Made by a program: the position numbers and the translations under genes. A stretch of DNA of 17,413 bases. It comes from an uncultured Bacteroidales bacterium (lineage in GTDB: Bacteria > Bacteroidota > Bacteroidia > Bacteroidales > Paludibacteraceae). Shown one piece after another: positions 6,944 through 13,828 of the stretch; the first letter of the stretch is position 1, and every line of letters begins with the position of its first letter. A model generated the notes under the pieces. It ran no database searches and was not told where the DNA came from. It worked only from the letters and a program-made list of their open reading frames with translations. The stretch is taken from the NCBI GenBank assembly GCA_903912795.1, contig CAIWIS010000133.1, positions 1 to 17,413 on the forward strand. Direction: 5' to 3'.

Positions 6944-8035
6944 ATGCGCATTGACTCCCTCAGTATACTGAATTACAAAAATATAGCCGAAGCTGAGCTT
7001 ACTTTTTCGCCAAAAATAAATTGTTTTATTGGTGATAATGGTATGGGTAAAACCAATATTTTAGATGCGCTATACTATCTTTCGTTTTGCAAAAGTTTCT
7101 CAAATCCAATCGATTCGCAGAATATTCAGCATGATGCCGACTTTTTTATGCTTAATGGCAAATATGTGGTAAACAACAAATCGGAGGAGATTTATTGTGG
7201 CATGAAGCGTAAGCAAAAAAAACAGTTTAAACGCAATAAAAACGAATACGAACGCCTTTCGGATCATATTGGACTTCTACCATTGGTTTTTGTATCGCCC
7301 GACGATTTAATTTTGATATCCGAAGGGAGCGACGAACGACGCAAATTTATCGACGGTGTACTATCGCAATGCAACCACACCTATTTACACCAACTCATAC
7401 AATATAATAATGCATTAAAACAACGTAATGCATTGCTTAAATCCGAACAAAAGATTGATGTGTCGCTTTTTGAGATTTGGGAAGAGCAAATGATTTTATT
7501 TGGTACTTATATTTATGAACAACGAAAAATATTTTTAAGTGAATTTGTGCCAATATTTCGCGATATCTATCACCAAATTTCGGGAGGTCACGAAATTATT
7601 GATTTGCTTTATCAGTCGCAACACGAGCAAACCGATATGCAACAACGCATGGTTCAAACTCGTGAACGCGATTTAATATTGGGCTATTCTACACAAGGCA
7701 TACACAAAGATGAACTCGAAATGCAACTCGATGGCTTTCCTATAAAGCGCGTAGGGTCACAAGGACAAAACAAAACTTACCTAGTCTCGTTGAAACTTGC
7801 ACAACATTTTTTCCTGCAACGTGCACATAATTTTGCACCTATACTTTTGCTCGACGATATTTTTGATAAACTCGATTCGAAACGCGTTGAACGAATTGTA
7901 CAACTTGTGTCGAGCAATAGTTTTGGACAAATTTTTATTACTGACACCAATCGCGAACACTTAGATAGCATTTTGTCAAAATTGCACAACGACACTCGCA
8001 TTTTTACTGTCACAAATGGATGTTTTCTCACATAA
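6944..8035 (+). CDS. recF: DNA replication and repair protein RecF
   Basis: The 363-residue SMC-like ATPase binds DNA at gaps and helps load RecA through RecOR. The N-terminus (MRIDSLSILNYKNI, then LTFSPKINCFIG) is characteristic of RecF. Walker A is GDNGMGKTN (30-38). The ABC-type signature region is SQGQNKT near residue 271, and Walker B with the D-loop is LLLDDIFDKLD near residues 302-312. Length is standard and there is no internal coiled-coil expansion, which rules out SMC, RecN or Rad50. It follows trkH by 43 nt but has its own promoter. The stop codon at 8035 is followed by an AT-rich inverted repeat that may end the transcript. Confidence 0.96.
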   Translation: MRIDSLSILNYKNIAEAELTFSPKINCFIGDNGMGKTNILDALYYLSFCKSFSNPIDSQNIQHDADFFMLNGKYVVNNKSEEIYCGMKRKQKKQFKRNKNEYERLSDHIGLLPLVFVSPDDLILISEGSDERRKFIDGVLSQCNHTYLHQLIQYNNALKQRNALLKSEQKIDVSLFEIWEEQMILFGTYIYEQRKIFLSEFVPIFRDIYHQISGGHEIIDLLYQSQHEQTDMQQRMVQTRERDLILGYSTQGIHKDELEMQLDGFPIKRVGSQGQNKTYLVSLKLAQHFFLQRAHNFAPILLLDDIFDKLDSKRVERIVQLVSSNSFGQIFITDTNREHLDSILSKLHNDTRIFTVTNGCFLT

Positions 8036-8124
8036 CACTTTCATTTAGTCATTACTTTTAACACTTCCTCCTCAATTTCAACAAAAATAGAAAATACTTT
8101 TATTTATACAGAAAATGATACGCA

Positions 8125-8150
8125 AAATATTTTTTCGAAAATATTTTGTC
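8125..8150 (+). terminator. AT-rich 11-bp inverted repeat with TTCG loop; possible recF terminator
   Basis: CAAAATATTTT (8125-8135) and AAAATATTTTG (8140-8150) are perfect reverse complements around a TTCG tetraloop. TCATTTTTAAATTTTT follows. The stem is nearly all A/T, so it is weak as a terminator, although a UUCG loop helps folding. It could equally be a protein-binding palindrome. It lies 89 nt past the recF stop. Confidence 0.5.
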
Positions 8151-8162
8151 ATTTTTAAATTT

Positions 8163-8177
8163 TTATCATGCTGATAA
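8163..8177. promoter_or_regulatory. Operator-like palindrome TTATCA-TGC-TGATAA
   Basis: Two perfect 6-bp half-sites separated by 3 bp lie in the recF-nrdJ gap, about 100 bp upstream of the most likely nrdJ promoter. The size and shape suit a homodimeric helix-turn-helix regulator. No matching regulator is visible in the window. It is not an NrdR box. Confidence 0.35.
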
Positions 8178-8243
8178 TCTGTTATTTAAATTTATTTTTG
8201 GAAAACTTTTTTATTTTTGTTGAAATATTAATTGACTTTGTTG

Positions 8244-8274
8244 TTGTGTATTCCATATTTTTTCCTTAAAATTG
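8244..8274 (+). promoter_or_regulatory. Possible nrdJ promoter
   Basis: TAAAATTG (8267-8274) differs from TAnnTTTG at one base, with TTG (8244-8246) about 20 nt upstream. Two exact TAnnTTTG matches also occur further up (TATTTTTG at 8193-8200 and 8212-8219), but in very T-rich DNA where such matches are expected by chance. The rest of the 309-nt gap (8036-8344) holds the two palindromes and otherwise featureless AT-rich sequence. Confidence 0.35.
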
Positions 8275-8344
8275 TAGCCGTTTTAGATCACACTTCTACA
8301 AACTACAACTCACTCATATTAATCTTTTTAAGAAAAATTAAACC

Positions 8345-10894
8345 GTGAACACACGCACTTATTCTCCCGAAGAAATCAAAGAAGCATCGTTTGAATTCTT
8401 TAAAGGCGACGACCTTGCCGCCCGTGTATGGTCAAACAAATACGCGTTAAAAGACTCGTACAACAATGTTTATGAGCTAACTCCTGACGATATGCATCGC
8501 CGTTTAGCCCGTGAAATTAGCCGAATTGAAAAAAACTACCCCAATCCACTCACCGAAGATGAATTATTTGAGTTATTTCGCAACTTCAAATACATAGTTC
8601 CACAGGGTAGCCCCATGACTGGTATTGGTAATGAACATCAAGTAGCTTCATTATCAAACTGTTTTGTAATTGGTTTTGATGGCGACTCCGATTCATATGG
8701 AGCCATTATTAAAATTGACGAAGAGCAAGTTCAATTAATGAAACGCCGCGGTGGCGTTGGTCATGACTTGTCGCACATTCGCCCACAAGGTTCGCCAGTT
8801 AAAAACTCAGCACTAACATCTACTGGTATTGTACCGTTTATGGAGCGCTATTCAAACTCAACACGCGAAGTGGCACAGGATGGTCGACGTGGTGCATTGA
8901 TGTTAAGTGTGAGCATCAAACACCCCGATTCCGAATCGTTTATTGATGCTAAAATGGAATCGGGCAAAGTAACAGGTGCTAATGTATCGGTTAAAATTGA
9001 CGACAACTTTATGAAAGCTGTCATGACTAACAAACCATACACACAACAATATCCTATTGGATCGGATACTCCTTGGTTTACAAAAGAAGTAGATGCCAGT
9101 GTAATTTGGAAAAAAATAGTACATAACGCATGGAAATCGGCAGAGCCTGGTATTTTATTTTGGGATACAATCATTCGCGAATCGGTTCCAGATTGCTATG
9201 CAGACCTTGGTTATAAAACTGTATCGACAAATCCTTGTGGCGAAATTCCACTATGCCCTTACGATAGTTGTCGTTTGTTAGCTATCAACTTATATTCGTA
9301 TGTAAATAATCCTTTTACCAAAGATGCAGCATTCGATTTTGAACTATTTGCTACACATGTTGCATTAGCTCAACGCATTATGGATGATATCATTGATTTG
9401 GAAATGGAAAAAATCGATGCCATAATCAAAAAAATTGATTCGGATCCTGAGGACGATGACATTAAATTGACTGAATACCAACTTTGGGAAAAAATTAAAA
9501 CCAAAACAACTCAAGGACGCCGTACGGGTGTAGGCACAACTGGCGAAGGCGATATGTTAGCTGCTTTGGGATTCCGCTATGGCACCGATGCTGCTACCGA
9601 TTTTTCGGAACAAGTTCACAAAGCTGTGGCTCTTGCAGCCTACCGTTCGTCGGTAACTATGGCCAAAGAACGTGGTGCATTTGATGTGTACGATGCCAAA
9701 CGCGAAGAAAATAATCCGTTTATCAAACGCTTAGCCGACGCTGACCCTGCACTATACAAAGATATGGTAAAATATGGTCGTAGAAACATAGCGTGCTTAA
9801 CCATTGCTCCTACTGGCACAACTAGTATCATGACGCAAACTACTTCGGGTGTTGAGCCTGTGTTTATGCCGGTGTATACTCGTCGTCGCAAGGTGAATCC
9901 TAATGACAAAAACGTACGCGTTGATTTTATTGACGAAAATGGTGATAACTGGGAAGAATACGTTGTATTCCACCACAAGTTTGTAACTTGGATGGAGGCA
10001 AACGGACATCCAACTGCAAAACATTACACACAAGATGAAGTTGAAAAACTTGTACAAGAATCGCCATACTACAAAGCCACAGCTAATGATGTAGACTGGT
10101 TAAAAAAAGTACAAATGCAAGGTCGTATTCAAAAATGGGTGGACCACTCAATTAGTGTAACCATAAATCTACCGAACAATGTAGACGAAGAATTAGTTGG
10201 AAAATTGTACGAAGAAGCATGGCGTGTAGGTTGTAAAGGCGTTACCGTATATCGCGATGGCTCACGTTCGGGTGTCTTAATTGCTACAACCGACAAAAAG
10301 GAAGAAGCCAAGGATGGTAAAACAGTATGCTTCCCTTATGACGAAGAACACTTTATTCGTCCTAAAGAATTGGATTGCGACGTAGTTCGATTCCAAAACG
10401 CTAAAGATAAATGGATTGCATTTGTAGGCTTAAAGAATGGTAAACCGTACGAAATTTTCACCGGACTTGCTGATGACGAAGAAGGTATCCTACTTCCAAA
10501 AACAGTAACTGAAGGTAAAATTATTAAAACTGTTGACGAAAACGGACTTAAACGTTACGACTTCCAGTTCCAAAACAAACGCGGTTATAAAACTACTGTT
10601 GAAGGCTTATCGCATAAATTTGACAAAGAATTCTGGAACTATGCTAAACTCATTTCGGGTGTATTGCGTTACGGAATGCCTATTGATCAGGTAATTAAAA
10701 TCGTTTCGGGTCTACAACTCGACAGTGAATCGATTAACACTTGGAAAGTGGGTGTGGAACGCGCATTGAAAAAATACATTCCAGATGGAACACAAATTGC
10801 AGGTCAAGAATGTCCAAACTGCGGACACAAGGCTCTTATTTACCAAGAAGGCTGCCTTACTTGCAAAAATTGTGGTTATTCAAAATGTGGTTGA
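8345..10894 (+). CDS. nrdJ: Adenosylcobalamin-dependent (class II) ribonucleoside-diphosphate reductase
   Basis: The 849-residue enzyme reduces ribonucleotides to deoxyribonucleotides with a B12-derived radical and needs no oxygen. The cysteines expected for the active site are present: C106 in LSNCF, and C298 and C309 in the NPCGE...PYDSC segment. N296 and E300 belong to the same catalytic motif. The 11-residue spacing of C298 and C309 matches the radical cysteine and its redox partner in characterised class II enzymes. IAPTGTTS (near 490) is the phosphate-binding loop. The C-terminus is a zinc-ribbon-like tail with CPNC (823-826), CKNC (840-843) and a final C848. Translation starts at GTG 8345: a stop codon lies just upstream in frame and the next ATG would remove 49 residues. 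No cobalamin riboswitch is visible upstream. It ends 20 nt before a strong terminator arm. Confidence 0.96.
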   Translation: MNTRTYSPEEIKEASFEFFKGDDLAARVWSNKYALKDSYNNVYELTPDDMHRRLAREISRIEKNYPNPLTEDELFELFRNFKYIVPQGSPMTGIGNEHQVASLSNCFVIGFDGDSDSYGAIIKIDEEQVQLMKRRGGVGHDLSHIRPQGSPVKNSALTSTGIVPFMERYSNSTREVAQDGRRGALMLSVSIKHPDSESFIDAKMESGKVTGANVSVKIDDNFMKAVMTNKPYTQQYPIGSDTPWFTKEVDASVIWKKIVHNAWKSAEPGILFWDTIIRESVPDCYADLGYKTVSTNPCGEIPLCPYDSCRLLAINLYSYVNNPFTKDAAFDFELFATHVALAQRIMDDIIDLEMEKIDAIIKKIDSDPEDDDIKLTEYQLWEKIKTKTTQGRRTGVGTTGEGDMLAALGFRYGTDAATDFSEQVHKAVALAAYRSSVTMAKERGAFDVYDAKREENNPFIKRLADADPALYKDMVKYGRRNIACLTIAPTGTTSIMTQTTSGVEPVFMPVYTRRRKVNPNDKNVRVDFIDENGDNWEEYVVFHHKFVTWMEANGHPTAKHYTQDEVEKLVQESPYYKATANDVDWLKKVQMQGRIQKWVDHSISVTINLPNNVDEELVGKLYEEAWRVGCKGVTVYRDGSRSGVLIATTDKKEEAKDGKTVCFPYDEEHFIRPKELDCDVVRFQNAKDKWIAFVGLKNGKPYEIFTGLADDEEGILLPKTVTEGKIIKTVDENGLKRYDFQFQNKRGYKTTVEGLSHKFDKEFWNYAKLISGVLRYGMPIDQVIKIVSGLQLDSESINTWKVGVERALKKYIPDGTQIAGQECPNCGHKALIYQEGCLTCKNCGYSKCG

Positions 10895-10914
10895 TATCAA
10901 TTATATTTAAATCT

Positions 10915-10947
10915 AAAAAAGGAGAACTTGGTTTCTCCTTTTTTTTT
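10915..10947 (+). terminator. Rho-independent terminator of nrdJ
   Basis: GGAGAA (10921-10926), loop CTTGGT, TTCTCC (10933-10938), then nine T. The A-run before the stem (10915-10920) extends the pairing with the T-run. It begins about 20 nt after the nrdJ stop. Confidence 0.92.
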
Positions 10948-11010
10948 GTCTTGATTTGAACATTAAAACAATTGGATTTGTTTCATTTTAAATTTTTAAA
11001 ACAAAATACA

Positions 11011-11436
11011 ATGGAAACAATTGAAGTAAATTATTTAGCTATTGCTGTAGGAGCTGTGCTTTCGATGGTAGTAGGCAGCATCTGGTACGGACCATTATTT
11101 GGTAAAAAATGGGGTATTTTAAACGGCATGAACTTGATGGACGAAGAAAACATAAAGAAAATGCAAAAGTCAGCTGGTCCACTTTATGGCATTCAATTCG
11201 CAATGACACTTTTTCAGGTTTTAGTTTTAGCACATTTAATAGCCGACACTCAAATTGTTGGTGGATTAGAGCGTGCTTTATGGATTTGGGCTGCTTTTGT
11301 TATTCCTACACTTGCTGGTGCTTCTATGTGGACTAGTGAGAAAAAAGAATTTAAGATTTCAAGATTTTTCATTCAATCAGGCTATCAATTAATTATGTTT
11401 GCAATTTATGGATTATTACTTCAATATTGGAAATAA
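11011..11436 (+). CDS. DUF1761-type small membrane protein
   Basis: From ATG 11011 (METIEVNY) the protein has 141 residues. An in-frame ATG at 10972 would add a Phe/Lys-rich leader lying close to the nrdJ terminator and unlike the family, so I prefer 11011. It has about four membrane segments: near residues 6-24, 52-75, 80-100 and 115-138. The motif GSIWYGPLFGKKW after the first segment is the hallmark of DUF1761 proteins, whose function is unknown. It lies between two terminators (10915-10947 and 11462-11497) and so is probably a single-gene unit, though I find no clean promoter in the 63 nt upstream. Read-through from nrdJ is possible. Confidence 0.85.
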   Translation: METIEVNYLAIAVGAVLSMVVGSIWYGPLFGKKWGILNGMNLMDEENIKKMQKSAGPLYGIQFAMTLFQVLVLAHLIADTQIVGGLERALWIWAAFVIPTLAGASMWTSEKKEFKISRFFIQSGYQLIMFAIYGLLLQYWK

Positions 11437-11461
11437 ATTTACGATCGCAAATAGATCTTAG

Positions 11462-11497
11462 AAAAACCGCTTCAGCTCTGTGAAACGGTTTTTTTTT
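11462..11497 (+). terminator. Terminator of the DUF1761 gene
   Basis: AACCG-C-TTCA (about 11465-11474) pairs with TGAA-A-CGGTT (11481-11490) with one C/A mismatch and a 6-nt loop, followed by seven more T. The AAAAA on the left pairs with the T-run. It starts 26 nt after the stop codon. Confidence 0.8.
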
Positions 11498-11571
11498 GTA
11501 TATATCAATCGTTTGCATGAAATTGTTTATAAAAATCACCTGATAAACTAGAGTAGCAGTTAATTTTCTGA

Positions 11572-11579
11572 TAAATTTG
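11572..11579 (+). promoter_or_regulatory. Bacteroidota-type -7 element for the GH97 gene
   Basis: TAAATTTG matches TAnnTTTG exactly, 26-32 nt before the GH97 start codons. There is no TTTG at the -33 spacing (TAGA is found), so a regulator may be needed for strong expression. Confidence 0.5.
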
Positions 11580-11605
11580 CAATATAAATCCATTATAAAA
11601 AATTA

Positions 11606-13750
11606 ATGACAATGAAAAAAATCATTCTAACAGCAATAATTGCAAACTTTCTACTTTGCATTAATTCTCAAACACTTAGGTCGCCAAACAAAAATCTCAT
11701 CTTAAACTTTGAGCTAAACGATTCAGGGCAACCAACCTACAAGCTCAATTACAAAGGAAACGAAGTAATTCGCACTTCCAAACTTGGATTAGAATTGAAG
11801 AAAAACTCTTCATTACTTGAAAATTTTGAAATAACCGACAGTGTATTTTCTAAATTCGACGAAACTTGGAAACCTGTATGGGGCGAAGTAAAAGAAATAA
11901 GTAATGAACACAATGAGTTATTGGTAGTTTTAAAACAAAAGAAGACCGAGCGAATTATGAAAATTCGTTTCCGACTATTTAACGATGGTCTGGGATTTAG
12001 ATATGAATTTGAAAAACAAGCTAATTTAAATTATTTTGAAGTTGCCGATGAGCATACACAATTTGCATTAACTGGAAATCATAAAACATTTTGGATTCCA
12101 GGAGATTATGACACAAATGAATATTGTTACTCTACTACATTACTATCCGAAATTGATGCATCAAAAGTTGATGGATCTGGCATTGGCACACATGGTTTTT
12201 TTTCAAAAAATGCAGTACAATCTCCATTACTACTCAAAACTGACAAAGGACTTTATATTAGCATTTTCGAAGCAGCTCTTATCAACTACTCTGCCATGCA
12301 ACTACTTGTCGACTGTAAAAACTATGTTTTAACTTCGAGCCTTGTACCCGATGCATTTGGCACCAAGGCTTATATGCAAACTCCTCACAACACACCTTGG
12401 CGCACCATAATTGTGAGTGATAAAGCAACCGACATACTGGCCTCGAAAACCATTTTAAACTTAAATGAGCCATGCAAAATTGCAAACACAGACTTTATTA
12501 AACCACAAAAATACATAGGTATATGGTGGGGAATGCATGTACCTGACAAGTGGACATGGAGTTATGGTGAGGATCCAAACATAAAATTAGCCACCACCAA
12601 TTGGGATTTATTAAAACCATCAGGCAGACATGGAGCAACCAACGAAAATGTAAAATATTATATCGATTTTGCCGCCAAGCATGGTTTTTCGGGTATTTTA
12701 GTCGAAGGTTGGAATGTTGGTTGGGAGGATTGGATTGGAAATTGGAAAGAAGATGTGTTTGATTTTACAACACCTTATCCTGACTTTGACATTCAAAATT
12801 TGAATTTATATGCGCAAAGCAAAGGAGTTAAACTAATTATGCATCACGAAACTTCGGCTTCGGTTACCAATTACGAACGACACATTGACAAGGCTATTGA
12901 ACTAATGAAAAAGCACGGTTACGATGCCCTTAAAACTGGATATGTAGGCTGGATAATACCACGTGGCGAACATCACGACGGGCAATGGATGGTAAATCAT
13001 TACAATCGTGTAGCCGAAAAAATGGCACAAAATAAAATTATGCTTGATGCACACGAGCCTGTACGCCCTACTGGTCAGCACCGAACATATCCAAATTGGA
13101 TGGCTTGCGAAGCTGCTCGTGGCAACGAATTTAATGCTTGGAGTGCAGGAAATAAACCAGAACACGAAACAATTTTACCTTTTACACGCCTTATGGGAGG
13201 ACCAATGGACTATACTCCTGGAATTTTTGAAATAAAAATGGATTATTACCAAAAGGGAAATAAAAATCAAGTACATACCACTTTAGCAAAACAACTTGCC
13301 CTTTATGTTACCATGTACAGTCCGCTTCAAATGGCAGCCGACTTGCCTGAAAATTACGAGAAACACTTAGATGCTTTTCAGTTTATTAAAGATGTGGCGG
13401 TTGACTGGGACGACACAAAATACATTGAAGCTGAACCTGGCGATTACTTGACCATTGCACGTAAGGCAAAAAACAGTGATAATTGGTTTGTTGGAGCTAT
13501 TACCGACGAGAATGCACGAAAAGCAATAATTCCTATGCAGTTTTTGGATGAGAAATGTTGGTATGTTGCCACAATTTATGCTGATGCAACAGATGCAAAC
13601 TGGGAATCGAATCCTATGAAATATGTAATCAAACAATTTTTAGTAAGCAACAAATCGATTCTCACACAACAGCTTGCACCAGGTGGAGGCTGTGCTATAA
13701 GCATTAAAAAAGCCACCAAAGCCGAAATAAAAGGATTGAGAAAAGCCTGA
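11606..13750 (+). CDS. GH97 alpha-glucosidase, SusB-like inverting type
   Basis: The 714-residue exported glycosidase should release glucose from the non-reducing ends of alpha-glucans, probably in the periplasm. Residues 3-22 form a signal peptide; ATG 11612 is as plausible a start as 11606. The N-terminal beta-sandwich is followed by a (beta/alpha)8 barrel from about 300 and a C-terminal beta domain from about 590. E367 (VEGWN), E415 (HHET), E484 (DAHEP), E502 and E508 (GNEFNAW) have the same spacings (48, 69, 18, 24) as the Glu residues 391, 439, 508, 526 and 532 that I recall for Bacteroides thetaiotaomicron SusB. These include the general acid, the base and calcium ligands. Residues match the inverting SusB branch, where the glutamates replace the Asp nucleophile of retaining members. 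No susC/susD pair lies nearby, so it is an orphan enzyme with its own promoter and terminator. Confidence 0.95.
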   Translation: MTMKKIILTAIIANFLLCINSQTLRSPNKNLILNFELNDSGQPTYKLNYKGNEVIRTSKLGLELKKNSSLLENFEITDSVFSKFDETWKPVWGEVKEISNEHNELLVVLKQKKTERIMKIRFRLFNDGLGFRYEFEKQANLNYFEVADEHTQFALTGNHKTFWIPGDYDTNEYCYSTTLLSEIDASKVDGSGIGTHGFFSKNAVQSPLLLKTDKGLYISIFEAALINYSAMQLLVDCKNYVLTSSLVPDAFGTKAYMQTPHNTPWRTIIVSDKATDILASKTILNLNEPCKIANTDFIKPQKYIGIWWGMHVPDKWTWSYGEDPNIKLATTNWDLLKPSGRHGATNENVKYYIDFAAKHGFSGILVEGWNVGWEDWIGNWKEDVFDFTTPYPDFDIQNLNLYAQSKGVKLIMHHETSASVTNYERHIDKAIELMKKHGYDALKTGYVGWIIPRGEHHDGQWMVNHYNRVAEKMAQNKIMLDAHEPVRPTGQHRTYPNWMACEAARGNEFNAWSAGNKPEHETILPFTRLMGGPMDYTPGIFEIKMDYYQKGNKNQVHTTLAKQLALYVTMYSPLQMAADLPENYEKHLDAFQFIKDVAVDWDDTKYIEAEPGDYLTIARKAKNSDNWFVGAITDENARKAIIPMQFLDEKCWYVATIYADATDANWESNPMKYVIKQFLVSNKSILTQQLAPGGGCAISIKKATKAEIKGLRKA

Positions 13751-13770
13751 TTACAATCAGACAGATACAG

Positions 13771-13814
13771 AAAAATCCGCTAAACTCTGAAGTACAGATT
13801 AGCGGATTTTTTTA
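13771..13814. terminator. Bidirectional terminator between the convergent GH97 and TonB-receptor genes
   Basis: AAAAATCCGCTAA (13771-13783) and TTAGCGGATTTTT (13799-13811) are perfect reverse complements, with CTG/CAG extending the stem inside the loop. The A-run on the left and T-run on the right make it functional on both strands. It serves both genes, 20 nt from the GH97 stop and just beyond the receptor stop. Confidence 0.93.
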
Positions 13815-13828
13815 TACAAATTGAGAGT

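Noticed and set aside
8036..8344. NrdR box or cobalamin riboswitch ahead of nrdJ
   Set aside because: Neither the paired NrdR 16-mers nor conserved B12-box blocks are visible; only two unrelated palindromes are present.
8848..10311. Several minus-strand open frames within nrdJ
   Set aside because: They are opposite a fully conserved enzyme and have no start signals or recognisable domains.
10972..11010. Upstream ATG giving the DUF1761 protein a 13-residue N-terminal extension
   Set aside because: The extension is Phe/Lys-rich, starts 25 nt after the terminator T-run and is unlike the family; the ATG at 11011 fits better.
11393..11593. Minus-strand 66-codon open frame over the end of the DUF1761 gene
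   Set aside because: It runs through a terminator and the opposite coding strand and shows no recognisable protein features.
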